Notes: generated from the sequence alone by a model not told the origin. Positions 1-6,994 are shown, counted from the stretch's first letter. The stretch is 21,672 nt of DNA from CAYNJF01 sp964351745 (GCA_964351745.1 CAYGPI010000042.1:1-21672); one strand, 5' to 3'. Made by a program: numbers and translations.

Positions 1-146
1 CTACTACTAAAACGACAACGAAACCGCCAACGAAAGCTACAATTATAGCGAAAAAGAAAGCGCCAAAGAAAGCGCCAAAGAAAGCGCCAAAGGGACAGTC
101 ACATCTTACACTGCCTCTGAAGCTATCTGATCATACGAATATCTAA
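1..146 (+). CDS. C-terminal end of a lysine-rich protein (partial)
   Basis: An open frame runs from the window edge (codons starting at base 3) to TAA at 144-146. It encodes a tail rich in Lys, Thr, Ala and Pro with a tandem KKAP unit repeated three times, made by a 12-bp DNA repeat around 52-92. Such tails occur on bacterial histone-like or nucleoid proteins and on C-terminal extensions of DNA-binding enzymes, where they bind nucleic acid non-specifically. The bulk of the gene lies outside the window, so the protein cannot be named. The last 18 or so residues (GQSHLTLPLK...) are not Lys-rich and begin at the 11-bp sequence that recurs inverted at 509-519, so the original C-terminus may have been replaced by inserted DNA. 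Confidence 0.55.
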   Translation, partial: TTKTTTKPPTKATIIAKKKAPKKAPKKAPKGQSHLTLPLKLSDHTNI

Positions 147-519
147 ATCTCAATCTCTACCTAGACCCACAATCAGGAACGGCATTCTTCAACATTGGAA
201 ATCTTTATTAAATCGAGCGAGCACTAGATCTGAAAATCAATAGCTGCTATATCGATAGCAAAAACCTTAGCAAGGCACTTCATCCTATCGACAATCTATT
301 GTTTTCTGTGAGAAAAATCCTGACCTGTTTCCTTATCAACACCACAAAGAAATGTTCTTCGAACACATCGACTAACCACATGGTTGTAAAAGGTTGCTTC
401 TAAATTAATAAGTTCATTTCTTGCTCGTGTCATAGATCATACTTTTATCTGATTATTTGAAGACAAACTATCTATCTATTTTTAATGTGTCAAATCAAGT
501 GAAGTGTTTGTGACTGTCC
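93..519. repeat. 11-bp inverted repeat pair bounding a decayed segment
   Basis: GGACAGTCACA at 93-103 recurs as its exact reverse complement at 509-519. The match extends imperfectly outward to about 15 of 17 bases. The 427-bp interval has no intact gene. One short frame ends at 375 with residues FPYQHHKEMFFEHID, and other frames are stop-interrupted, as in an eroded coding region. A small IS or MITE remnant is possible. No target-site duplication was identified. Confidence 0.3.
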
Positions 520-589
520 TTTTAGATTGCTTTTAGATTACTTAATGGGTGCGCAGTGGGGACTTTTGAATCATAGTGAGACCAGCCAA
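147..589. other. Non-coding or decayed stretch
   Basis: No frame with an initiation codon and coding character spans this stretch. About 35 codons that are open up to TAA at 373-375 look protein-like but have no start, and neighbouring frames are interrupted. Apart from the inverted-repeat arm at 509-519, nothing else was recognised. Confidence 0.4.
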
Positions 590-671
590 AAAGAAACATA
601 TATGTTTCTTTTGATCGATAAAGAAACGTATAAATTGCTTTTATAATAAAAAAAAACATATAAGTTGCTTT
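590..671. repeat. Three palindromic units on an exact 30-bp period
   Basis: Three 22-bp units are centred at 600/601, 630/631 and 660/661. The first, 590-611, is a perfect palindrome with half-site AAAGAAACATA. The second (620-641) and third (650-671) keep the outline AAANAAACRTATAARTTGCTTT but are imperfect. The 30-bp spacing, close to three helical turns, places the units on nearly the same DNA face, which suggests cooperative binding of a dimeric regulator or an iteron-like array. No confident gene starts directly downstream. The next likely one is the HTH gene at 1109. Confidence 0.6.
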
Positions 672-679
672 TATGGACC

Positions 680-754
680 ACCAAAGACAACGAAAGATGA
701 TGATAAATCATAGGGTTAACCTAGGCCAACTCATGTCTTCAAGTTGTCTTTGGT
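680..754. repeat. 12-bp perfect inverted repeat with 51-nt spacer
   Basis: ACCAAAGACAAC (680-691) and GTTGTCTTTGGT (743-754) are exact reverse complements, and the match continues weakly inward. In RNA this could form a long-range hairpin. It overlaps a 60-codon frame that I do not regard as a gene. Confidence 0.35.
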
Positions 755-1040
755 TGTCACAGATTGGCGGCAAATGGGTACGCTGTGGATCCTTTTTTTT
801 ACACTATAAGGAAGTTACATTGAATAATGATAAGTTGGCAGGCAGGGATATTTAAATAATCAGTAATAAGTGTACATCCTCTATAGTACTATAGAAATGC
901 TTATATTATTCACTTATCATATGTTCACACCTTTCATTATGATTATTTGTTATTTTTCAATTAGTTACCATTAAAGTGGATATTGTGCCATGATATTTAT
1001 TATATAAATATATATAACAAAAAAGGTATTTATTATATAT

Positions 1041-1089
1041 ATATATATAATTATTATGCTATATTTTGTATAAATATATATAATTATTA
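1041..1089. promoter_or_regulatory. 16-bp direct repeat in the promoter region of the HTH-Fic pair
   Basis: ATATATATAATTATTA occurs at 1041-1056 and again at 1074-1089, offset 33 bp, immediately before the HTH gene. A looser relative (TATTATATAAATATATATAA) lies near 998-1017. These AT boxes contain several possible -10 elements and could be sites of autoregulation by the HTH protein. Simple AT-richness of the region is the alternative explanation. Confidence 0.35.
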
Positions 1090-1108
1090 GCTTACGTTGG
1101 TAACATTC

Positions 1109-1576
1109 ATGAGTGTAAAAAAAACAGCTGCAGCACAAAGGAAAGCTTTTATCAGTGAGATGGCGCAGCACGCGGCTCGTCTAAAAGTCCCCCCTGAAGG
1201 CTGGCTTCGAACAACTAGGAAAGCTCTAGGGCTCGCACTAACTCAGTTGGCAATTCGATTAGGCGTCACCCACTCCCTTATTGCAAGAAATGAACATGCA
1301 GAGCTTGAAGGCTCAATTACCATCAAAACAATGAGCGCTATGGCCAAGGCTATGAATTGCAAATTTGTCTATGCGATAGTGCCGAATGATAGCATTGACG
1401 CTATTCTCTACCAACAAGCCAAGAAAAAAGCAACCAAGCTCGTACAAAGAATTTCAGATCATATGGCTCTTGAAGATCAAGAGCTATCTAAGAAAACACT
1501 TGCTGAAGAAATTGAAAAAGTAACACAAGATCTTTTACAAAGTAAAACTTCACTGCTTTGGGATGATGATGAATGA
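1109..1576 (+). CDS. Mobile mystery protein A (XRE-type HTH regulator)
   Basis: The 155-residue protein matches in character the 'mobile mystery protein A' family (TIGR02612), always paired with a Fic protein and found on mobile DNA. A helix-turn-helix lies around residues 32-65 (LRTTRKALGLALTQLAIRLG, then a recognition helix containing SLIARNE). The C-terminal half is helical and charged, ending DDDE. The ATG at 1109 is preferred over an in-frame TTG at 1097 because family members begin close to the MSVKKTAAAQRKA stretch. Neither start has a convincing Shine-Dalgarno sequence. The stop overlaps the next start as ATGA, so the genes are translationally coupled. A likely role is DNA-binding repressor or antitoxin partner of the Fic protein, which is inference. 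Confidence 0.8.
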   Translation: MSVKKTAAAQRKAFISEMAQHAARLKVPPEGWLRTTRKALGLALTQLAIRLGVTHSLIARNEHAELEGSITIKTMSAMAKAMNCKFVYAIVPNDSIDAILYQQAKKKATKLVQRISDHMALEDQELSKKTLAEEIEKVTQDLLQSKTSLLWDDDE

Positions 1577-2169
1577 GTGACGACATATTCCAAACGCCCT
1601 ATGGAGCTACAGCACTTGATCCAGATGAAAAAGAAGGCCTTAAGATTAAACATGTAATGACCAAAGAGCAGCTTAATCAAATAGAGCAAGCAAATATCGA
1701 GGAGGGAGTAATTTGGTTAACAAGGCATAGAGCTAAAGACATACTAACAGATAAATTTATCAAGCAGCTACATAAAAAATTATTTGGTGAAGTCTGGACT
1801 TGGGCTGGTAACTTTAGAAGAAGTGATAAAAATATTGGTGTCGATTGGCTACATATCCCAATCGAGCTAAAGAATTTATTAGATGATGTTAGATATTGGA
1901 CCGACAATGAAACCTACCAGCCCATCGAGGCAGCTATTAGATTTCATCATAGGCTTGTTCAAATTCACTTATTTCCTAATGGGAATGGTAGACATGCACG
2001 AATTATGGCTGATGAGTATTTGGAGCGCTTTTTCAAAATTAGTCCGCTCACGTGGAAAGTCTCTTCAAATAGCCATCAAAGCAGAAAACAATATATCAAA
2101 GCCCTTCAAGAGGCAGACAGATACAATTATGAACCACTGTTAAAACTCATCAATCATGACGAGACATAA
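1573..2169 (+). CDS. Mobile mystery protein B (Fic-domain protein)
   Basis: This 198-residue Fic/DOC-fold protein belongs to the 'mobile mystery protein B' family (TIGR02613). The Fic loop HLFPNGNGRHAR is at residues 132-143, following the HxFxxGNGRxxR pattern, with His132 the expected general base and GNGR the anion hole. The position usually held by Asp or Glu to bind Mg2+ is Asn136. The preceding segment W75-x-W77-AGNFR is typical of Fic domains. An N-terminal stretch ANIEEG (residues 40-45) resembles the class II inhibitory motif [S/T]xxxE[G/N], but with Ala in the first position. Fic enzymes usually transfer AMP from ATP to protein hydroxyls; whether this one does is unknown. It overlaps the HTH gene by 4 nt and forms a toxin-antitoxin-like pair with it. 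Confidence 0.82.
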   Translation: MSDDIFQTPYGATALDPDEKEGLKIKHVMTKEQLNQIEQANIEEGVIWLTRHRAKDILTDKFIKQLHKKLFGEVWTWAGNFRRSDKNIGVDWLHIPIELKNLLDDVRYWTDNETYQPIEAAIRFHHRLVQIHLFPNGNGRHARIMADEYLERFFKISPLTWKVSSNSHQSRKQYIKALQEADRYNYEPLLKLINHDET

Positions 2170-2453
2170 AGTTTACAGCCAATTAAAGACTTTTTTAATC
2201 AATAAGTCAGAATTCCAATAACTCCGCTATGGGGCCTTATTTTAGTTGCGCCGAAATGATAAGGCGTCATACGACATTCCGTAGCCAGATATTTCTTGCC
2301 GTCTATTGTGTTGTATAAGTGCTCGTTACTACTCCGAACTCAGGCATCATCAGAAGGCATTTAAGCTGAAAATATCAATTTTTCCACTTGCGCTTCATCC
2401 TTTATCCGTCCCAGATGCGTGTTCACACTCTCCATTTACAGCAAATTTTAGAC
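2170..2453. other. Intergenic DNA with a possible eroded minus-strand gene
   Basis: On the minus strand a frame running from about 2420 down to 2200 reads protein-like (for example YNTIDGKKYLATECRMTPYH) but has two internal stops and no start. It would lie directly downstream of the original ssrA terminator, so it may be the remains of the former ssrA neighbour. It was not recognised. Confidence 0.25.
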
Positions 2454-2475
2454 AAAAAAAGAGCCCAGTTGGACT
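2454..2475 (-). terminator. Displaced ssrA terminator
   Basis: Read on the minus strand, the stem AGTCC/GGGCT (one G-T pair) with loop AACT is followed by C and seven T residues. It sits three bases beyond the ssrA-3'-end-like sequence at 2479-2498, which is the place and strand expected for the terminator of ssrA before the element inserted. Confidence 0.6.
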
Positions 2476-2478
2476 AAA

Positions 2479-2498
2479 ATCAGGCGGCGGCGGGAATC
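2479..2498. repeat. Distal attachment site of the integrated element
   Basis: These 20 bases match the 3' terminus of ssrA (12417-12436) at 15 positions, including 13 consecutive bases GGCGGCGGGAATC (2486-2498 and 12424-12436). Identity ends abruptly after GGAATC, as expected at the inner edge of an att core. The differences lie in the part that would be the stranded, no longer selected old ssrA end (acceptor stem and CCA). Confidence 0.65.
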
Positions 2499-2553
2499 TA
2501 ATTAGATACATATCTAGCTGTTTTTATTGGGTTATTTAAAATAAATATTTTGC

Positions 2554-2577
2554 AAAAGGCCCCCATATAGGCCCCCA
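2554..2577 (+). repeat. Paired GGCCCCC boxes, left end
   Basis: AAAAGGCCCCC, then ATATA, then GGCCCCCA. The same arrangement in the same orientation occurs at 12272-12294 inside the other end. These are candidate arm-type sites for integrase or excisionase. Confidence 0.5.
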
Positions 2578-2588
2578 AAAAACCGTCC

Positions 2589-2606
2589 TGGAGGAGGAAT
2601 TGAACC
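2589..2606. repeat. Second degenerate ssrA 3'-end-like copy
   Basis: TGGAGGAGGAATTGAACC resembles TGGAGGCGGCGGGAATCGAACC of ssrA (12420-12441), keeping TGGAGG at one side and the T-loop sequence GAACC at the other with a 4-nt shortening. It lies 90 bp inside the better att copy. It may be the scar of another integration event or a secondary att site. Confidence 0.3.
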
Positions 2607-2797
2607 GAGGATCTGAAGTACTTTAGTTAACCCTATATAGCTTACATAGAGTATTTTAATGTTGATAGGAAATAACACAGTTCCAGACCTTCTGCTGGCT
2701 ATCCGCCATTCAAGCATAACTTGTATTTTACTACAGCTAAAGAAAATACTCAGCTATCCGATATATATGATACCAAGATTCCTCAAAATATATCAAA

Positions 2798-3340
2798 ATG
2801 ACTCTAGATTTTAATAAATTACAAGAAAAGCAGCAACAACATGATTTAATATATCATCAAGATATCTTAGTTTTGGGGACTCATGAAAGAGTTAAGCATC
2901 TTGTCTTACATTTCGCAAAATATCTTGGAAAATTTACAGAAAACCCTTCTTCGGTAGAGGAACAATTAGTTTCAACAGACTTTATGATTTGTTCAATATC
3001 ATTGGCAAATGTATTGAATATTAGATTAAGTGAAGTAGAAGCAAATAATTCTACCCTCGAATATACAACCGAAATGCTACTAAAAAATATTACCTGCATT
3101 GTTGGCAAGTTAGCGAAAGCTTGCGAAGCACTTGACCATGTTGAAGATTACCCTTCGCGCAGTACTCTTGAACAAAGCCTTGAATCTCTTGTGAGTTGTT
3201 TGATAAGTCTTTCCAAAAATAAAAAAATTGATCTAAACAGTGAAATTCCTAAACGGTTAAATGATATAGAGCTAAATAGTATCTTCTCTAAAAAGCAATC
3301 ACCAAGTCGTAATTTGGGAATCAAGGGAAGGAGGACATAA
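2798..3340 (+). CDS. Helical protein of unknown function, partner of the dCTP-deaminase-like gene
   Basis: A 180-residue, soluble-looking, predominantly helical protein with no signal peptide or membrane segment. The N-terminal region HQDILVLGTHERVKHLVLHFAKYLGKF (about residues 20-46) is the most distinctive part. Blocks of hydrophobic helix with conserved-looking acidic residues follow (VEEQ near 53; RLSEVEA near 76). The C-terminus is basic. An all-alpha NTP-pyrophosphatase (MazG-like) fold is conceivable given the nucleotide-enzyme-like partner, but I do not see a clean ExxE...ExxD motif, so no function is assigned. Its TAA shares one base with the ATG of the next gene, and AGGAGG just before that ATG lies inside this gene, so the pair is translationally coupled. 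Confidence 0.7.
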   Translation: MTLDFNKLQEKQQQHDLIYHQDILVLGTHERVKHLVLHFAKYLGKFTENPSSVEEQLVSTDFMICSISLANVLNIRLSEVEANNSTLEYTTEMLLKNITCIVGKLAKACEALDHVEDYPSRSTLEQSLESLVSCLISLSKNKKIDLNSEIPKRLNDIELNSIFSKKQSPSRNLGIKGRRT

Positions 3341-4197
3341 TGTCATTCTTAAGTGGTGAAACAATAAGGGCCAGGCTTGATGTTCTAATAATTGACGAAC
3401 AAGGTAATCCAGCAGGAAACGAAGAACAAATAGATTGTAACTCATATAGTCTAAAACTGGATGAAGACTACTTTTCAACTCGCATGCCTAGCTTTATAAA
3501 TGTACCTTTTATATCAACTTTGCTTCATAAAATCAATTTTGGAAAGCGTGAAAATAAAATATTTATAGAGAGTGGCCAATTTGCTCTTCTATTAACTAGG
3601 GAGTTTGTTAATATACCTAATGACCTAATGGGGTTCATTTCAATGAAATCCCAATTTAAATTGCAAGGTCTTGTTAATGTATCAGGATTCCATGTTGACC
3701 CTGGGTGGAAAGGGAAGCTTACTTTTACAGTCTATAACGCAGGTCCCCATAGAATTCCGTTAAAGATAGATGACCTTACTTTTCTCATTTGGTTTTCAAA
3801 ATTAGATATTGAAGAAACTGGATCACTATATCGAAAAAATATAGACGTTCAAAAAATGAAAAAAGAAATTTCGGTAAGAGATGTATATCAGATTGATGGA
3901 GAGACATACTCTCCTCATATGTTAGGAAGCCACATAGATAGCATTAAAAAAAGATGGTATTTAAGTATTCTCTTTCTAATTGTCACTTTCTTGATTGGGT
4001 TAATTTTTGGCATAGGGAGTGATGTTTTCTCCTTTTATACAAGAGATCAAGTGGGTTACAAGCAAACAATAAAGGAAGAGGTTTATCAAGAATTAAAAGA
4101 TGAAATTGAAACCAATTCAGATCTTAAAGGGGAAATTGAAAAAAATAGAGAGTTAATTGAAAAATTGATTAAAGATGGTGGTAAACCCAAGTCATAA
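3340..4197 (+). CDS. dCTP deaminase/dUTPase-fold protein with a transmembrane C-terminus, probably not a deaminase
   Basis: 285 residues. Residues 1-155 match the dCTP deaminase/dUTPase fold (COG0717-like): S/TxSLKL near 35, SMKSQ at 101-105 and HVDPGW at 118-123 followed by a strand ending YNAG. Aligning HVDPGW with bacterial Dcd, the usual LEFYN strand reads FTVYN, so the catalytic Glu (Glu138 of E. coli Dcd) becomes Thr130, and the Arg of the RSSxxR motif is also not conserved (KSQFKL). A hydrophobic helix at about 206-226 (WYLSILFLIVTFLIGLIFGIG) is followed by a charged coiled-coil-like tail (240-278). The probable topology is a nucleotide-fold domain in the cytosol anchored to the inner membrane. 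A good SD (GGAGG) precedes the ATG. A nucleotide sensor or effector role in defence is inference. Confidence 0.75.
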   Translation: MSFLSGETIRARLDVLIIDEQGNPAGNEEQIDCNSYSLKLDEDYFSTRMPSFINVPFISTLLHKINFGKRENKIFIESGQFALLLTREFVNIPNDLMGFISMKSQFKLQGLVNVSGFHVDPGWKGKLTFTVYNAGPHRIPLKIDDLTFLIWFSKLDIEETGSLYRKNIDVQKMKKEISVRDVYQIDGETYSPHMLGSHIDSIKKRWYLSILFLIVTFLIGLIFGIGSDVFSFYTRDQVGYKQTIKEEVYQELKDEIETNSDLKGEIEKNRELIEKLIKDGGKPKS

Positions 4198-4245
4198 CCC
4201 TATTTTTTAAAAAATATCAGAACATTCCTCATTCACACTTCTCCT

Positions 4246-4290
4246 TTTGTTCCCGCCCTGTTCCCGCTACACCTCCACAACGGGAACAAA
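4246..4290. repeat. 10-bp perfect inverted repeat between convergent genes
   Basis: TTTGTTCCCG (4246-4255) pairs exactly with CGGGAACAAA (4281-4290). A third GTTCCCG lies in the loop (4260-4266). The site lies between the stop codons of the dCTP-deaminase-like gene and the convergent helicase gene. It could fold as a terminator, but there is no good T-run. The same heptamer clusters elsewhere around the helicase gene, so a protein-binding or origin role is also possible. Confidence 0.45.
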
Positions 4291-4296
4291 TCCCCC

Positions 4297-6102
4297 TTAC
4301 CAATCCTCAGGTTCATAAATATGATACAAATTTTTCATGCCAACCGGCGTTCTTGTTTTTTTGGTGCAGCGATCTGCATCCATATCTACCAACCAATCAT
4401 TCTTTTTTAGGGCCTCAACAATCCTGGAGCGTTCAAAGCCATCCCCTGCCTCTGTTAGTGCCACTGGATGAAACATATACACTCGACCAAGCCCATACTC
4501 TTTATACCAGCCTGCACGGTTATTGATGATTTTGGTTTCTTGCTCCGGGAACACCGAGAACCGGGAATCGCCATGCCTTGCTAGATACTCACTCACTGAG
4601 CGTAATATCTGGTTATCCTCAGTTTGGCCTGGTCCTAGATAATCTTTCGCGCGTGTAAAGGCAATCAAGCATGCCTCTACAGCATCATCGCTTGCCCAGG
4701 GTAGTAATTGGAATTGCGTGGCCAATTCTCCTGCCAAGGCCATGATTGAGAATAGAGATGAAGCTCTTTGCTCTAAATGGGTGTTCGCTGGATTATTGAA
4801 GAGTTGATGAATCTTCGCAAACAAACAACCAATATCAATATCTTCATCCAATAATTTTTTGATAAAGGCAGGACCTAGATGGCCGTAGTGATTCGCTCTG
4901 ACGGTTTTTAAATGATCGGCTAAGGCTCGGCCACTCTCGAAACCATGAAGGTTACTTAAACAACCATGTTCAAATTTAGCTGGGATACTGATTAGCCTTA
5001 CCAATTGACCTGCATTAGTCTTTTTACCAATCTGATTCATGATTGAACTCATGGTGCGCTCACCAGTTGATAGGGTGATAAGACGCCAGCGCTTAATACT
5101 TCGAGCATTACCTACTCGTCCAGCTCTTTGTTTACCTTGGCCATTAGCCAACATATAAGCAATCTTACCAATCTCATAGGGAGATGCTTCGTCAATCTCA
5201 TCGAGAATAAGACAAGTATCATTTCTTTTGGTAGCCACGCCCTCTAAGCCATTGGCAGTGGCACTCCATGAGCGTACAAAGTCAGGGCCACCCCAGACAC
5301 TGGCTGCTATTTCAACCGCGGTGCTCTTACCACATGAAGAATCACCCACCCAATGGATGCCACCGCCCTGCTGTCGGTTAAGAAGGTTTAATAGTGGCCC
5401 TGCCAGAGCTGCGCAAACTGAAACCATAAGTGGGATATTATCTTGGCAGTATCGACCAATCTCAGATTGCCAGCCACTTAGTGTGCCTTTAGATTGGTAG
5501 TCGTTACCAATACAATGATCTGATTGGTAGATAATCCTGTCTTGACCAATAATTTGCTTAGGGAGTACAAAGTTTCTTTCATACCAACCTGTTTGCTCAA
5601 CAGCGGTTACTTTATCCTTGACCGATTGTGTCATGATGTAGTTAATGAGATCGTTTCTCTTCTTAGGATTTATCACAACGCCTTGATTAAGTAGCTCCCC
5701 TCTTAACTCATCCCCGTTGCCTTTAAGCAAATGCATGGGCATAGCCCAATCATGCCACTGGCCATTACTGTCTTGAAAGTGTAGCTGTCGTCCAAAATTG
5801 TCTTTATTAGGTGATGAGGTTATAGCATTAACCTTTAGTGGTGAACTGATCCACTCATCAAATTCTGATAGCTTGCCCTCTGAAGTGCGCTTGCCATGAT
5901 AATAAAGACCTGGCTTGAGCTTCTTACCATTTATCTCAACCCAATCATCATGCGATTGATAGCAAGGTCGATTAATAACAAGCTGAGGATAATCGTTTGG
6001 TAAATCATCCCAAGGATTAATAATTTCATTCACTAATTGCTTTGCTAAGTCATTTTGTTCCCGGTGTTCTCGGTGTTCCCGCTCTATAAGTTGATTATGC
6101 AT
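4297..6102 (-). CDS. DUF927-family helicase-like ATPase (replication module)
   Basis: 601 residues, belonging in character to the DUF927 family of phage- and island-encoded ATPases that act with TOPRIM primases in element replication. Walker A GDSSCGKST is at about residues 253-261 and Walker B CLILDE at about 297-302, followed by a sensor-like segment RWRLITLSTGE near 336-346. The N-terminus has a tandem REH REH REQ (residues 8-16), encoded by a 9-bp DNA repeat. The C-terminal 80 residues (VFPEQETKIINNRAGWYKE...) resemble the small winged-helix-like domain common in this family. It overlaps the primase by 8 nt, so the two are coupled. It is the last gene of the AlpA-primase-helicase run. Confidence 0.85.
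   Translation of the reverse strand: MHNQLIEREHREHREQNDLAKQLVNEIINPWDDLPNDYPQLVINRPCYQSHDDWVEINGKKLKPGLYYHGKRTSEGKLSEFDEWISSPLKVNAITSSPNKDNFGRQLHFQDSNGQWHDWAMPMHLLKGNGDELRGELLNQGVVINPKKRNDLINYIMTQSVKDKVTAVEQTGWYERNFVLPKQIIGQDRIIYQSDHCIGNDYQSKGTLSGWQSEIGRYCQDNIPLMVSVCAALAGPLLNLLNRQQGGGIHWVGDSSCGKSTAVEIAASVWGGPDFVRSWSATANGLEGVATKRNDTCLILDEIDEASPYEIGKIAYMLANGQGKQRAGRVGNARSIKRWRLITLSTGERTMSSIMNQIGKKTNAGQLVRLISIPAKFEHGCLSNLHGFESGRALADHLKTVRANHYGHLGPAFIKKLLDEDIDIGCLFAKIHQLFNNPANTHLEQRASSLFSIMALAGELATQFQLLPWASDDAVEACLIAFTRAKDYLGPGQTEDNQILRSVSEYLARHGDSRFSVFPEQETKIINNRAGWYKEYGLGRVYMFHPVALTEAGDGFERSRIVEALKKNDWLVDMDADRCTKKTRTPVGMKNLYHIYEPEDW
4545..4570. repeat. GTTCCCG-type repeat inside the helicase gene, 3' part
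   Basis: The reverse complement of this segment contains TTCCCGG then TTCTCGGTGTTCCCG, a sequence found again on the plus strand at 6058-6081 with a 2-nt insertion. It is the inverted partner of that copy, 1.5 kb away inside the same gene. Confidence 0.45.
6057..6081. repeat. GTTCCCG 9-bp tandem repeat at the start of the helicase gene
   Basis: GTTCCCGGT, GTTCTCGGT and GTTCCCG follow each other on a 9-bp period on the plus strand. On the coding strand they specify the REH REH REQ repeat. Together with the copies at 4246-4290 and 4545-4570 they make a local cluster that is a candidate for initiator-binding iterons. Confidence 0.45.
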
Positions 6103-6994
6103 ATTTGCCCTCCATCCTTTGCCCAGCGATCCAGTTGCTCAAATCATTAAAATCAGTTAACTCTTTAGGAGCATCACTTGGCCAATTGGGTGAAGCGTAC
6201 TGAATACCAGCAGCCAATGCGGCCTCTCTTGCTTTGGTCAGCCCTGGGTTACCTGGGGTTTGGCAATCATCATCTGCAAAAATCATGATTTGAGCATCTG
6301 GCCATTGTTTGCGAGCAAGGACAGCAACGGCTTTTAGGTTGTTAGCATCAATTGCAGCTATGACATCCCTGTCTGGAAAAGTAACCGCCAAGGTTGTGCC
6401 TGTGGCAAAGCCCTCGCAAATCATAATATAAGTGGGTGTTTCTAACTTGGTGATTGGGACAAAGTTGCCCTTCTTAGCACCACCATACAACAGCTTCTTA
6501 TTACCCTTTTCATCAATAAACTGTAAGCTTCGTATCTCTCCTTCAAAATTTGTGATTGGTATTACAAGTCTTGAGCCCAACTGCTTGGCGCAGTAGGCTC
6601 TAACTCTTTTACTTATCAGATAAGGGTGCTCCTCAGGGCAGCTTGCCTTCTGATAGTTTTCATTTGCTCTAATGCTGGCCTCTTGATGAAGCTGCTGTTG
6701 AGCCTCTTCACGTTGCTGTTTAGCTTTAATTAAATTAGCCTTGTGTTGCTGCCATTCAGCGATGCTCATCTCCTTGCTAGATTTAGAGCACCAATGATCA
6801 AAATGACCTGTGCGCCAATCTCCAAAACAGCCTGAAGCAATAGGATTGTGGTTAAACAAATACCAACCAGCTTTATCACCACTTTTATTATTGGTTGAAA
6901 AGCGATGGATATTGCCATCATCAACGATATCCCTAGGTGGGGTTAACCCTGCTTCAACCATTTTGCTCTTAAACTCTTGAATTTGATTAAACAT
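6095..6994 (-). CDS. TOPRIM-domain primase of a P4-like element
   Basis: 299 residues from the ATG at 6994, chosen because GGAGG lies 9 nt upstream; a longer frame to 7051 overlaps AlpA deeply and adds an atypical leader. The N-terminal part (GWYLFNHNPIASGCFGDWRTG, about 43-63) is the partial zinc-ribbon/DUF-type head found in such proteins. The central region (about 82-115) is rich in Gln and Lys and probably coiled. The TOPRIM domain is at about 185-285 with Glu194 in ICEGFATGTT, acidic FADDD at 239-243 and DFND at 281-284. Expected role: RNA primer synthesis for element replication together with the DUF927 ATPase. It overlaps the AlpA stop and the helicase start, giving one operon on the minus strand. 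Confidence 0.85.
   Translation of the reverse strand: MFNQIQEFKSKMVEAGLTPPRDIVDDGNIHRFSTNNKSGDKAGWYLFNHNPIASGCFGDWRTGHFDHWCSKSSKEMSIAEWQQHKANLIKAKQQREEAQQQLHQEASIRANENYQKASCPEEHPYLISKRVRAYCAKQLGSRLVIPITNFEGEIRSLQFIDEKGNKKLLYGGAKKGNFVPITKLETPTYIMICEGFATGTTLAVTFPDRDVIAAIDANNLKAVAVLARKQWPDAQIMIFADDDCQTPGNPGLTKAREAALAAGIQYASPNWPSDAPKELTDFNDLSNWIAGQRMEGKYA

Noticed and set aside
590..671. CRISPR-like array of three repeats
   Set aside because: Units are palindromic and only 8 bp separates them, with no spacers and no cas genes.
673..855. 60-codon frame after the triple palindrome
   Set aside because: No ribosome site, an atypical composition and a 12-bp inverted repeat inside it. More likely chance.
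971..1171. 66-codon minus-strand frame over the AT-rich promoter region
   Set aside because: It is a low-complexity Ile/Tyr string made by the (AT)n tract and overlaps the HTH gene.
2306..2539. 77-codon frame across the terminator and att region
   Set aside because: No ribosome site, runs through the displaced ssrA terminator and att repeat.
2586..2615. Possible tRNA T-arm on the minus strand (GGTTCAATTCC)
   Set aside because: The arm stem does not pair and no D-arm, anticodon arm or acceptor stem follows. It is better explained as an ssrA-like remnant.
2532..2717. 61-codon minus-strand frame at the left end
   Set aside because: Covers the GGCCCCC boxes and second ssrA-like sequence; no coding character.
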